From positions 1 through 64,000 of the forward strand of contig NZ_CAMBTS010000005.1 of assembly GCF_945870625.1 (NCBI RefSeq): 64,000 nucleotides of DNA. The letters run 5' to 3'. A program made the translations under genes and the position numbers. The notes under the pieces are model-generated. The model saw only the letters and a program-made list of their open reading frames with translations, was not told the DNA's origin and made no database searches. Positions within the stretch are counted from its first letter, which is position 1, and every line of letters begins with the position of its first letter. The stretch is from Novosphingobium sp. Chol11. Its GTDB lineage: Bacteria > Pseudomonadota > Alphaproteobacteria > Sphingomonadales > Sphingomonadaceae. This document shows, piece by piece, positions 9,218-16,836 of this stretch.

Positions 9218-9347
9218 CCCTCAGGATGCGGTGGTAATACTGCACCTGCTAGGAGCGAGTTATTGCAACTTTAGGTTGAATTTGTTACAAATAAAGTCAT
9301 GTGAAGCCGTGATAATTGTGCAACGCAGCAGTATTAACCCTCAGGAT
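9218..9347. repeat. Nested repeat pair in the TonB-receptor upstream region
   Basis: CCCTCAGGAT occurs at 9218-9227 and again, in the same orientation, at 9338-9347. Between these, AATACTGC (9236-9243) and its exact inverse GCAGTATT (9328-9335) form an inverted pair. So each end has a 10-nt direct repeat next to an 8-nt inverted repeat, about 100 nt apart, within the only intergenic space upstream of the receptor. This could be a two-site operator or the scar of a rearrangement. No known regulator motif was recognised. Confidence 0.5.
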
Positions 9348-9355
9348 TAGCGCGC

Positions 9356-9390
9356 AAAAAGCCCGCCCCCCTTTGCCGGGAGGCGGGCTT
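9356..9390 (-). terminator. Rho-independent terminator for the ferredoxin gene
   Basis: On the minus strand AAGCCCGCC (9382-9390) pairs with GGCGGGCTT (9359-9367), giving a 9-bp GC-rich stem around a 14-nt loop, followed by a short T run. It lies about 30 nt beyond the ferredoxin stop codon and separates that gene from the TonB receptor promoter region. Confidence 0.8.
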
Positions 9391-9421
9391 ATGGCCCAAT
9401 GGGCTCAGTAACTTAAGGCGA

Positions 9422-9739
9422 TCAGTCTTCCGGTGCGATGGTCACGCGCAGCCCGTCGAGATCCGACGTGAGCTGGACCTGGCACGAGAGGCGCGAGGTC
9501 GCGCCGCGGTGGTCCGAGCTTTCCAGCAGATCGTTCTCGTCTTCGCTCATCGGCGGCAATTTGTCGGCGAACGCGGGATCGACGAAGATATGGCATGTGG
9601 CGCAAGAGCAGCAGCCGCCGCACAGCGCAAGCAGCTCGTCAAAGCCATTGTCGCGGATCGCTTCCATCACGGAGAGGCCTTCGCCCGCCTCGACGGTGGA
9701 TTCTTCGCCCGACCGGTGTACCACTACAAGTTTCGGCAT
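9422..9739 (-). CDS. 2Fe-2S ferredoxin, adrenodoxin/putidaredoxin type
   Basis: This 105-residue soluble electron carrier has the cluster ligands of vertebrate-type ferredoxins. They are Cys40, Cys46, Cys49 and Cys86 (C-x5-C-x2-C-x36-C), in [18 protein letters not shown] and RLSCQVQL. Two extra cysteines (43, 44) sit inside the loop. The C-terminus [11 protein letters not shown] is typical of the family. Members either serve iron-sulfur cluster assembly or deliver electrons to cytochromes P450 and ring hydroxylases. No isc genes or P450 lie nearby, so the partner is unknown. It is monocistronic, with its own terminator. Confidence 0.93.
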   Translation of the reverse strand: MPKLVVVHRSGEESTVEAGEGLSVMEAIRDNGFDELLALCGGCCSCATCHIFVDPAFADKLPPMSEDENDLLESSDHRGATSRLSCQVQLTSDLDGLRVTIAPED

Positions 9740-9874
9740 TTTCCCAATCTCCTGGTGGGGCGCGGTGCCCGGTTCACGTTTGGCCTGTCAGCCACTCCTG
9801 CGGGCTGCTATCGCGTGGGCTGCGCTTTGGCAAGACTGCCGCTGCGACCTAAGGAAAAGGGAAGAGCCGGGCAC

Positions 9875-10492
9875 ATGGGGCTGAGCGCGGAGCAGATCGC
9901 ACAAGGGCTGGATCACATTGCCTCCCTCACGCCTGCGATGGGCGCGGCGCTGGAGCGTGTCGGCTATCCCGAACCGCGCATCCGCCCCACCGGCTACCGG
10001 ACTTTGCTGCGCACGATTGTCGGCCAGCAGGTGAGCGTTGCCGCCGCCGCTTCGGTCTGGGGCAAGCTTGAGGCCCTTCTTGGCGAGGATACGCCTGCAC
10101 CCGATCTGCTCGCCGCCGATTTCGACGCGCTGCGCGCCTGCGGCCTTTCGCGCCAGAAGCAAGGCTATGCGCGCTCGCTGTGCGATCTGGTGGTCTCGGG
10201 CGAACTCGATCTCACCGCGCTTCCCGCCGATGACGAGGAAGCGATTCTCCAGCTCACCCGGATCAAGGGGATCGGGCGCTGGTCGGCGGGAATCTACCTG
10301 CTGTTTGCCGAAGGCCGCGCCGATATCTGGCCGGCGGGCGATCTGGCAGTGCAAGCGGGCATGGCCAAGCTGCTGGGCTTGGAAGAGCGGCCGAGCGAGA
10401 AAGAGGCGCGCGCACTGGCGGAAAGCTGGCGCCCGCACCGGGGCGCAGCGGCGATCTTCACATGGCACTGCTACAACAATCCGGCGATGTAG
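9875..10492 (+). CDS. DNA-3-methyladenine glycosylase II (AlkA-like, HhH-GPD family)
   Basis: This 205-residue base-excision-repair enzyme removes alkylated purines from DNA. The helix-hairpin-helix LTRIKGIGRWSAGIYLL lies at about residues 127-143, and the catalytic aspartate is Asp156 in WPAGDLAVQAG. The N-terminal core has RTIVGQQVSVAAA. It lacks the N-terminal domain of E. coli AlkA, as many alphaproteobacterial homologs do. The chosen ATG follows AAGGAAAAGGGAAGAG. The frame is open upstream, but that part overlaps the ferredoxin gene antisense and is not conserved. No Ada-type regulator is adjacent. Confidence 0.92.
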   Translation: MGLSAEQIAQGLDHIASLTPAMGAALERVGYPEPRIRPTGYRTLLRTIVGQQVSVAAAASVWGKLEALLGEDTPAPDLLAADFDALRACGLSRQKQGYARSLCDLVVSGELDLTALPADDEEAILQLTRIKGIGRWSAGIYLLFAEGRADIWPAGDLAVQAGMAKLLGLEERPSEKEARALAESWRPHRGAAAIFTWHCYNNPAM

Positions 10493-10526
10493 CGCGCCCC
10501 GGCGTAGACCGGTGTGCGCCCCGCGC

Positions 10527-10820
10527 TTACCCCGCAAACCCATCAATCGCAGCCGCCAGCGCCACATCGCGCGCGCTCAGCCCGCCCGCATCGTGCGTCG
10601 TCAGCGTGATTTCGACTCGGTTGTAGACATTGAACCATTCGGGATGGTGATCGGCCTTTTCCGCCAGAATCGCCACCCGGGTCATGAAACCGAACGCCTC
10701 GGCAAAATCGCCAAACCGGAAGGTGCGCACGACGGCCGCGCCATCTTCGCGCAAAGCCCATTGGGGCATCGCCGCAAGGGCAGTGTCGATTTCGGCAGGG
10801 GTGAGGCGGGCAATCGCCAT
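10527..10820 (-). CDS. phhB: Pterin-4a-carbinolamine dehydratase
   Basis: This 97-residue protein dehydrates 4a-hydroxytetrahydrobiopterin, recycling the cofactor of aromatic amino acid hydroxylases. The family signature is intact: [19 protein letters not shown] with His58/His59, and [12 protein letters not shown] with His76/Asp77. The start [12 protein letters not shown] was chosen over upstream codons because it begins at the family's usual N-terminus. No phenylalanine hydroxylase gene is adjacent, so it is an orphan here and the partner hydroxylase must be elsewhere or absent. It is divergent from ccmA, with only 49 nt between starts. Confidence 0.93.
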   Translation of the reverse strand: MAIARLTPAEIDTALAAMPQWALREDGAAVVRTFRFGDFAEAFGFMTRVAILAEKADHHPEWFNVYNRVEITLTTHDAGGLSARDVALAAAIDGFAG

Positions 10821-10869
10821 TTTTCGCTCTCCTTGGCAGCTTGTCCGCTTTCCCCTATCGCTCGCTGCG

Positions 10870-11445
10870 ATGCAACCCTGCCGTCTCGCTGCCTTTGATC
10901 TTGCCTGCCGCCGGGGCGACCGCGTTTTGCTGCGCGGCCTGTCGTTCGAGCTGGCGCCCGGCGAGGCGCTGCAATTGGGCGGGCCGAACGGGATCGGCAA
11001 ATCCAGCCTGATCCGCATGCTCGCCGGGCTGCTGCGGCCCTTTCATGGCCATGTCGAACATAGCGGCGGGCTGGCGCTATCCGATGAACGGGCCGCGCTC
11101 GATGCGCATCGGCCGCTTGGCGAAGCGCTGGACTTCTGGCGGCGGATCGATGGGGCTGGCCCGCCCACCGCCGATTTCGGGCTGGAGGATCTGCTCGATG
11201 TGCCAGTGCGGTTTCTTTCGACTGGGCAGCGCAAACGCGCCGCGCTGGCGCGGCTGGCGGGCAGCGGCGCGCAAGTGTGGTTGCTCGACGAGCCGCTGAA
11301 CGGGCTGGACACGCATTGGGGCGCGAGCGCTCAGGCGGCGATCGAGGCGCACCGCGCGGCCGGCGGGATCGCGGTCATCGCCTCGCACCAGCCGCTCGAT
11401 CTCAAACGGTTGCGGACCATCCATCTGCTTGATTACCAGCCATGA
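10870..11445 (+). CDS. ccmA: Heme exporter ATP-binding protein CcmA
   Basis: CcmA is the ATPase of the CcmABCD complex, which releases heme-loaded CcmE for cytochrome c maturation. The 191-residue product has Walker [12 protein letters not shown] (37-47), the ABC signature [14 protein letters not shown], Walker [13 protein letters not shown] and a switch histidine in IASHQP. The start is the ATG of [21 protein letters not shown]. Its ATGA overlap with ccmB couples the two subunits. Confidence 0.95.
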   Translation: MQPCRLAAFDLACRRGDRVLLRGLSFELAPGEALQLGGPNGIGKSSLIRMLAGLLRPFHGHVEHSGGLALSDERAALDAHRPLGEALDFWRRIDGAGPPTADFGLEDLLDVPVRFLSTGQRKRAALARLAGSGAQVWLLDEPLNGLDTHWGASAQAAIEAHRAAGGIAVIASHQPLDLKRLRTIHLLDYQP

Positions 11446-12104
11446 GCGGGGCGATCTGGGCGATCTTCTGCCGTGATCTCGGCCTGCTGGTGCGCGGCTC
11501 GCTGGGCCGGGGCGGGGCGCTTCTCCCGCTGCTGTTTTTCGTGGTGGTCGCAATGCTTTATCCCTTCGCGGTGGGGCCGGATGCCAAGCTGCTCGCGCGC
11601 ACCGGGGCCGGGGTGATCTGGGTCGCGGCGCTGCTTGCGGCGATCCTGCCGCTCGACCGGCTGGTGGAGCCCGATGTCGAGGCGGGCATGTTCGATCAAT
11701 GGGCCTTGCGCGGCCTCAGCGAAGAAGTGCTGCTGCTGGTGCGCATTCTGGCGCACTGGCTCAGTTTCGGCCTGCCGCTGATGCTCGCCGCGCCGATTTC
11801 GGCGGGCCTGCTCTCGCTCACAGGCGAGCAATTGCGCGTGATCGAGATTGGACTGCTGCTGGGCACGCCTGGGCTCGCCGCCATCGGCGTGACCATTGCC
11901 GCGATCACCGCAGGGCTGCGCGCCGGCACCGCGCTGGGCGGGCTGCTCGCCATACCGCTGGCCGTGCCGCTGCTCATTTTCGGCGCAGGCTCGCTCCAGC
12001 CGCAGGGCGCGGGCGGATTATACCTCCTCGCCGCCGCTTCGATGGCGGCGCTGGCCATCGCCCCTTTTGCCGGAGCGGCCGCCATCCGAGCGGGGCGCGA
12101 ATAG
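11442..12104 (+). CDS. ccmB: Heme exporter membrane protein CcmB
   Basis: CcmB is the permease partner of CcmA in System I cytochrome c biogenesis. The 220-residue product is a six-helix inner-membrane protein: it opens with FCRDLGLLVRGSLGRGGALL, has hydrophobic helices throughout and contains the conserved DVEAGMFDQWALRGLSEE loop region. It ends in RAGRE after the last helix. ccmC, which usually follows, is missing here; cysK comes next, so the rest of the ccm genes must be elsewhere. Confidence 0.94.
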   Translation: MSGAIWAIFCRDLGLLVRGSLGRGGALLPLLFFVVVAMLYPFAVGPDAKLLARTGAGVIWVAALLAAILPLDRLVEPDVEAGMFDQWALRGLSEEVLLLVRILAHWLSFGLPLMLAAPISAGLLSLTGEQLRVIEIGLLLGTPGLAAIGVTIAAITAGLRAGTALGGLLAIPLAVPLLIFGAGSLQPQGAGGLYLLAAASMAALAIAPFAGAAAIRAGRE

Positions 12105-12182
12105 CATACTGGGAGCAGGGCTTGTGTGCGCCAAAGCGTAAATGCATTGCCGGAGAGACGCGCGCTGCCTATTTCGGATCGT

Positions 12183-13193
12183 ATGACAGCCATTCCGCCC
12201 GCGCCCGCCCTCGATACCCTCTCGCTCATCGGCAACACGCCGCTGGTCCTGCTCAAGGGGCCGAGCGAGGCCGCCGGCTGCGAAATCTATGGCAAGTGCG
12301 AATTTGCCAATCCCGGTGCTTCGGTTAAGGACCGCGCCGCCTTGTGGATCGTGCGCGATGCCGAGGAACGCGGCATCCTGCAGCCGGGGGGCACGATTGT
12401 CGAAGGCACGGCGGGAAATACCGGGATCGGCCTTGCGCTCGTGGCCAATGCGCTGGGCTACAAGACCGTGATCGTCATGCCCGAAACCCAGTCGCGCGAG
12501 AAGATGGACACCTTGCGCGCGCTTCGCGCCGAACTGGTGCTCGTGCCCGCCGCGCCGTTTTCCAATCCGGGCCATTTCGTCCACACCTCGCGCCGCATTG
12601 CCGAGGAAACACCGGGCGCGATCTGGGCCAACCAGTTTGATAACGTTGCCAATCGCCGCGCGCATGTCGAAGGCACCGCGCCCGAAATCTGGGCGCAGAT
12701 GGAAGGGCGCATCGATGGCTTCACGTGCGCGGCCGGCACGGGCGGGACCATTGCCGGGGTTGGCCTTGGCCTTAAAGGCGTCGATGAGAACGTGACCATC
12801 GCGCTGACCGACCCGCACGGTGCCGCGCTCTATAATTACTACGCCAATGGCGAGCTCAAGTCCGAAGGGTCGTCGGTCGCGGAAGGGATCGGGCAGGGGC
12901 GCATCACTGCCAATCTCGAAGGCGCGCCGATCGATACGCAATTTCGCATCTCCGACGAGGAAGGGCTCGTCTGGGTAACCCGGCTGCTCGCCGAAGAGGG
13001 GCTGTGTCTGGGCCTTTCCAGCGGGATCAATGTCGCGGGCGCGGTCGCGCTGGGCAGGCAGCTCAGCCAACAGCGGGGGCCGCGCGCGCGCGTCGTCACC
13101 ATCCTGTGCGACACCGGCTTTCGTTACCTTTCATCGCTTTACAATGCCGAATGGCTTGCCGCAAAGGGTTTGCCGGTCTTCCCTTGGCTCTAG
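12183..13193 (+). CDS. cysK: Cysteine synthase A (O-acetylserine sulfhydrylase), PLP-dependent
   Basis: CysK joins sulfide to O-acetylserine to form cysteine, the last step of sulfur assimilation. The 336-residue product has the PLP lysine Lys49 in NPGASVKDRAALW, the substrate loop EGTAGNTGIGLA, the phosphate-binding loop GTGGTIAGVG and the family C-terminal motif CDTGFRYLSSLYN. It starts at the ATG of MTAIPPAPALDTLSLIGNTP; an upstream in-frame ATG adds 19 unconserved residues. Sulfide would come from the CysH/CysI pathway encoded at 44.4-47.3 kb. A cystathionine beta-synthase is less likely, because there is no heme or CBS domain. Confidence 0.93.
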   Translation: MTAIPPAPALDTLSLIGNTPLVLLKGPSEAAGCEIYGKCEFANPGASVKDRAALWIVRDAEERGILQPGGTIVEGTAGNTGIGLALVANALGYKTVIVMPETQSREKMDTLRALRAELVLVPAAPFSNPGHFVHTSRRIAEETPGAIWANQFDNVANRRAHVEGTAPEIWAQMEGRIDGFTCAAGTGGTIAGVGLGLKGVDENVTIALTDPHGAALYNYYANGELKSEGSSVAEGIGQGRITANLEGAPIDTQFRISDEEGLVWVTRLLAEEGLCLGLSSGINVAGAVALGRQLSQQRGPRARVVTILCDTGFRYLSSLYNAEWLAAKGLPVFPWL

Positions 13194-13214
13194 TGATCGG
13201 CTAATATCCCTCCG

Positions 13215-13619
13215 ATGGCATTGTTTGGCACGATATTCGCCCGCAAGACGTCGGCAACGTCTTTGCCTCTGGCCAAGAATGGCCCGGCTGGCGGCTCGCC
13301 CACCGCATCATCGCTCGATGCCTCGCTGCGCAGCGCCGCCACCCAGCGTGAGTTGCGGGCGCAGGCGGTCCACCGGCTGCAGGTCGGCATGTTCGGGCTG
13401 GCGGGTATGTTGCTGCTGGTCAGCCTTGCCAATGTGATCATGGACCGGGCGCAGAGCGCCGATGCCGGTCTGCTCAGCCGGACCAACCCCGCCGCAATCA
13501 GCGCCAGCGCCTCCCCCGCCAGCGATCCGCTGGTGGACATGGGCGTCGCTCCTGAATTGCCGGTTAGCGGCGAACCAGCCAAGGCCCCGCCTGCCGCGCG
13601 CAAGCCTGCCAACCCATAG
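13215..13619 (+). CDS. Small single-pass membrane protein of unknown function
   Basis: I do not recognise a family. The 134-residue product has a cytoplasmic, Ser/Ala-rich N-terminus and one clear transmembrane segment at about residues 57-76 (VGMFGLAGMLLLVSLANVIM). It ends in a periplasmic Pro/Ala-rich tail rich in the pattern found in disordered linkers (GEPAKAPPAARKPANP). It follows cysK by 21 nt and precedes the GldG-like gene by 5 nt, so the two small membrane genes are very likely co-transcribed. Confidence 0.75.
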   Translation: MALFGTIFARKTSATSLPLAKNGPAGGSPTASSLDASLRSAATQRELRAQAVHRLQVGMFGLAGMLLLVSLANVIMDRAQSADAGLLSRTNPAAISASASPASDPLVDMGVAPELPVSGEPAKAPPAARKPANP

Positions 13620-13624
13620 CGCGC

Positions 13625-14365
13625 TTGCCCCTGATCCGCTCTTGGGGTCATCGCCGCTGGCGCATCATTGCCGTGGTCGCGGCTCTGGCGGCGGCGGCGC
13701 TGATCGCAGCGTCGCTTCCGCTTCGATCCGGCGCGCGAACGCCCCTGGGCGTTTTTACCAGCTTGCCGCTCATCTGGAACGAAACAACCGGGCCCGCCGA
13801 GATGATCGGCACGCATGCCGCGCCGCCATGGCCGCGCACTGCGCTCGAAACCCGCTTTCGCCTCGTCCCGCTCGATACCTTGCTCAAGCTTGATCGGCTT
13901 GGCGACCTGTTGATCGCGCAGCCGCGCCCGCTGGCGCCCCAAGAAAACGTCGCGCTGGATCGCTGGGTGCGCCGGGGCGGCCATCTGCTGCTGTTTGCCG
14001 ATCCGATGCTCACCGCGCCGAGCCGGTTCGCGATTGGCGATCCGCGCCGCCCGCAAGATATCGCGCTGCTCTCGCCGATCCTGAAGCATTGGGGGCTGTC
14101 GCTCAATTATGATGAGGCGCAGCCCCTAGGTTTGCGGGAAATTGCGGGAAGCACCCTGCCAATTAACCTTGCGGGGCATTGGACAAAGCGGCCGGGCGGA
14201 GAGGCGGACTGCCGAATCGAGCAGGCTGGGCTGGTCGCAAACTGCCGGATTGGCGCGGGCCGCGCGCTGATGGTGGCCGATGCGGCGCTGTTTGAAGCCG
14301 CGCCCGATCCGGCGGCGCAAGCCGGACTGCTGCACACACTGGCGACAAAAGCGTTCACGCGCTGA
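13625..14365 (+). CDS. Membrane-anchored GldG/ABC_transp_aux-like protein
   Basis: The 246-residue product appears to start at a TTG (MPLIRSWGHRRWRI). It has one N-terminal membrane anchor (about residues 13-31), followed by a periplasmic domain. The segment LGDLLIAQPRPLAPQENVAL with DRWVRRGGHLLLFADPML resembles the GldG-type auxiliary domain found next to ABC transporters (DUF4350-like). A transporter is not adjacent except for ccmAB, 1.5 kb upstream. The function is unknown. The 5-nt spacing from the preceding small membrane protein suggests that they work together. Confidence 0.7.
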   Translation: MPLIRSWGHRRWRIIAVVAALAAAALIAASLPLRSGARTPLGVFTSLPLIWNETTGPAEMIGTHAAPPWPRTALETRFRLVPLDTLLKLDRLGDLLIAQPRPLAPQENVALDRWVRRGGHLLLFADPMLTAPSRFAIGDPRRPQDIALLSPILKHWGLSLNYDEAQPLGLREIAGSTLPINLAGHWTKRPGGEADCRIEQAGLVANCRIGAGRALMVADAALFEAAPDPAAQAGLLHTLATKAFTR

Positions 14366-14699
14366 CGCGAATTGCGCGAAGATCGCGTTTTGCACGGGAA
14401 AGAGTGGCAATGCGCCGGAGCGCGGTGGTGCTGACCTGCATGACATTGAATCAAAGATATTTTTCCGCTGATCCGCGCTTCGTGGCAGCAGAGATAAGCT
14501 CTGAAAATCTTCAATTGTCCGCAATTATGCGCTGATTGGGGATCAATTCCCATACTTTCCCCCTTTTCACCCGCGCTTTCCCGCGTTAACACCAAAATCA
14601 TCGAGACGAACTTCATGTCGCATCCACAGGGGATGAGTCGGCGAGCGCGATGCGCGCGCCGGGATGGAAGGCTTTTGTCCGTTCACTTGGGGTGCTGGG
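14366..14699 (+). promoter_or_regulatory. Upstream region of the dcw cluster, no gene
   Basis: These 334 nt contain no convincing gene. They are AT-richer than the surroundings around 14440-14600. One GANTC methylation motif (GAATC) occurs at 14448-14452. Two TGGGG motifs 8 nt apart (14688 and 14696), then CGGG at 14704, run into the proposed mraZ start. This is the expected location of the main dcw promoter, but no -35/-10 pair could be fixed with confidence. Confidence 0.45.
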
Positions 14700-15200
14700 G
14701 TGACGGGAACGCCGTCAAATTATCGGGGTCAGGGGTTCTCGCCGCGCGGCGACAAGAACCGCTTTGTCCTGCCCACTGCGTTCCGCTCCGCCATCCGCGA
14801 AGCTTCGGGCGGCCAGCCGATCCTGTGCCTTGATAAGCATCACAATTTCAATTGCCTCGTCGGCTTCGGGCTGTCGCGCGTCGATACATTTGCCGATGTG
14901 CTCGATCGCGAAGAGGTCAATGCGATCAAGCAAGGCACACCTTTCGACCGCGATACGCGCAGCGGCCAGCTCTATGCTTATTACGACGTCGGGTTCGACG
15001 ATTCGGGCCGCTTCATCTTGGGCGATTCCATCGCCGAGCAGGCGAAAATCACCGATGCGCTCTATTTCAACGGCGGCGGCGAGCTGATCACGATCTGGGC
15101 GCCCGAAGAGCTGTTCAAAATGGACGCCGGGTGGGACAGCGCCAAGGCCAAGTGCCGCGCGTTGATGAGTGAGGCGGCTGCCAAGGCGAAGCGCAAATGA
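14700..15200 (+). CDS. mraZ: Division/cell wall cluster transcriptional repressor MraZ
   Basis: MraZ is a DNA-binding ring protein that autoregulates the dcw operon. The 166-residue product contains two SpoVT/AbrB-type repeats: the first around [20 protein letters not shown], the second around [20 protein letters not shown]. The GTG at 14700 was chosen because the conserved N-terminus TPSNYRGQG follows directly. An in-frame ATG at 14664 would add 12 residues. The stop overlaps the rsmH start (ATGA). It is the first gene of the cluster, as usual. Confidence 0.92.
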   Translation: MTGTPSNYRGQGFSPRGDKNRFVLPTAFRSAIREASGGQPILCLDKHHNFNCLVGFGLSRVDTFADVLDREEVNAIKQGTPFDRDTRSGQLYAYYDVGFDDSGRFILGDSIAEQAKITDALYFNGGGELITIWAPEELFKMDAGWDSAKAKCRALMSEAAAKAKRK

Positions 15201-16168
15201 GCGCGCCGCACATCCCCGTGCTCCTCGAAGAGGTGATCAGCGCGCTGAACCCGCAGCCCGGCGATATCGTGGTCGATGCCACGTTCGGCGCGGGCGGCTA
15301 TACCCGCCGCCTGCTCGATGCCGGGGCCACGGTCCATGCCTTTGACCGCGATCCCGACGCGATTGCCGCCGGACGAGGCTGGGCCGAGGCGGCCTGCGAG
15401 CCTGCTCGGCTGGTGCTTCACGCGCGCCGCTTTTCCGAGATTGTCGCCTCGCTGGCCGAAGCTGGCCTTGCCCGGGTGCAGGGCGTGGTGTTCGATATCG
15501 GGGTGAGCTCGATGCAGCTCGATCAGGCGGCGCGCGGCTTTGCTTTTTCCAGCGACGGTCCGCTCGATATGCGCATGTCGCAAGACGGTCCAAGCGCCGC
15601 CGATTTCCTAAACGAAGCCGCCGAAGAAACGATCGCCGATGTGCTCTATACTTTCGGCGATGAGCGCCAGTCGCGCCGTCTGGCCCGCGCCATCGTGGCC
15701 GCGCGCCCGCTGTCGAGCACTGGCGAGTTTGCCCATGTGGTGCGCAAAGCGCTGGGATATCGCGCCAATGCCAAAGGGGCAGGCGCGCAAAAAGACCCTG
15801 CAACCCGCAGTTTTCAGGCCGTTCGCATCCATGTCAATGGCGAGCTTGACGAGCTTGCGGCTGGGCTGGCCGCCGCCGAACACGTGCTGGAGCCGAGCGG
15901 AAAGCTCGCCGTGGTCAGCTTCCACAGCCTGGAAGACCGGATCGTGAAGCAGTTCCTGCGTGAAGCCTCGGGCGCTGTGCCCGCAGGATCACGGCATTTG
16001 CCGGTGCGTGCGGCGGCCGGTGCGCCGGTGTTTGAAAAGCCTTCTGCTGCGATCCGGCCCAGTGCCGAGGAAGAAGCGCGCAATCCGCGCGCCCGGTCGG
16101 CCACGCTGCGCTGGGCGATGCGTACGAGCACCGCTGCGCGCGCTGAGAGCGGAGCGGCGGGCGCATGA
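15197..16168 (+). CDS. rsmH: 16S rRNA (cytosine1402-N4)-methyltransferase
   Basis: RsmH (MraW) methylates C1402 in the ribosomal P site using S-adenosylmethionine. The 323-residue product has the SAM-binding motif [17 protein letters not shown], the conserved [20 protein letters not shown] block, RTFQAVRI-like [15 protein letters not shown] and the C-terminal [13 protein letters not shown]. Its length and order within dcw are typical. Its start overlaps mraZ and its stop overlaps the ftsL-position gene by 4 nt each. Confidence 0.97.
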   Translation: MSAPHIPVLLEEVISALNPQPGDIVVDATFGAGGYTRRLLDAGATVHAFDRDPDAIAAGRGWAEAACEPARLVLHARRFSEIVASLAEAGLARVQGVVFDIGVSSMQLDQAARGFAFSSDGPLDMRMSQDGPSAADFLNEAAEETIADVLYTFGDERQSRRLARAIVAARPLSSTGEFAHVVRKALGYRANAKGAGAQKDPATRSFQAVRIHVNGELDELAAGLAAAEHVLEPSGKLAVVSFHSLEDRIVKQFLREASGAVPAGSRHLPVRAAAGAPVFEKPSAAIRPSAEEEARNPRARSATLRWAMRTSTAARAESGAAGA

Positions 16169-16836
16169 TTACCAAGGCGCAAAGCTTTCGCTCGATTGGC
16201 TGGATGGCATTGCTGGCGGTGTGCATCGCATTGGTGATGGTGCTGGCGTTTCGGGTGAACGCACTGCGCAGCCAGGTGAAACGGACCGAAGACAAGATCA
16301 TCGCGCTGCGGCTTGAGCAAAGCTACCTCCAACTCGAATTTCAAACCCGCGCCAGCCAGCAGCAACTCAGAGACTGGAATACGCTCGAATTTGGATATGC
16401 CGCGCCCACGGCAGGGCAATATCTGGAAAACGAGCGGCAGCTGGCGCAATTTGCCCGGCCCGATGCGCCGGGCGCGCCGGTGCCGATCCGGGTTGCCAGC
16501 CTCGATGATACCGTGGCCGCAAACGCGGCATTTCCGGCGTTGGTCTCCCCGCTGACGGGCAAACCGGCGGCCGCTGAAGCGCCTGCGGGAGAAGTCGGCG
16601 AGGGCGAGGCGGCACCTCGCGATCACGGTGCTGCAAAAGCAGCGCTGGGCGCGCGATTGGCGAGGGTTTCTGCGTTGCCGGGGGCGGACGATGCGGCGGA
16701 ACCGGCCGCCCGCCCGGCGAAGGACAAGCCTGCGCGCGCGCTGGCTGCGGCGGCAAAGCCCAAAGTGCTGGCTGACGCTAAATCGGCTGGCATGAAGCCC
16801 GCGCGCATGGCGACCGAAACGCGGAGCTACAAATGA
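16165..16836 (+). CDS. ftsL: FtsL-like cell division protein with an extended C-terminal tail
   Basis: This gene holds the ftsL position between rsmH and ftsI. The 223-residue product has a short cytoplasmic start, one membrane helix (about residues 13-29, [18 protein letters not shown]), then a coiled-coil segment ([20 protein letters not shown]) typical of FtsL/DivIC. It is roughly twice as long as E. coli FtsL. The last 110 residues are an Ala/Pro/Lys-rich, probably disordered periplasmic tail. FtsL recruits FtsB and FtsQ and helps activate FtsWI. Assignment rests on position and architecture, since FtsL sequences are poorly conserved. Confidence 0.8.
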   Translation: MITKAQSFRSIGWMALLAVCIALVMVLAFRVNALRSQVKRTEDKIIALRLEQSYLQLEFQTRASQQQLRDWNTLEFGYAAPTAGQYLENERQLAQFARPDAPGAPVPIRVASLDDTVAANAAFPALVSPLTGKPAAAEAPAGEVGEGEAAPRDHGAAKAALGARLARVSALPGADDAAEPAARPAKDKPARALAAAAKPKVLADAKSAGMKPARMATETRSYK

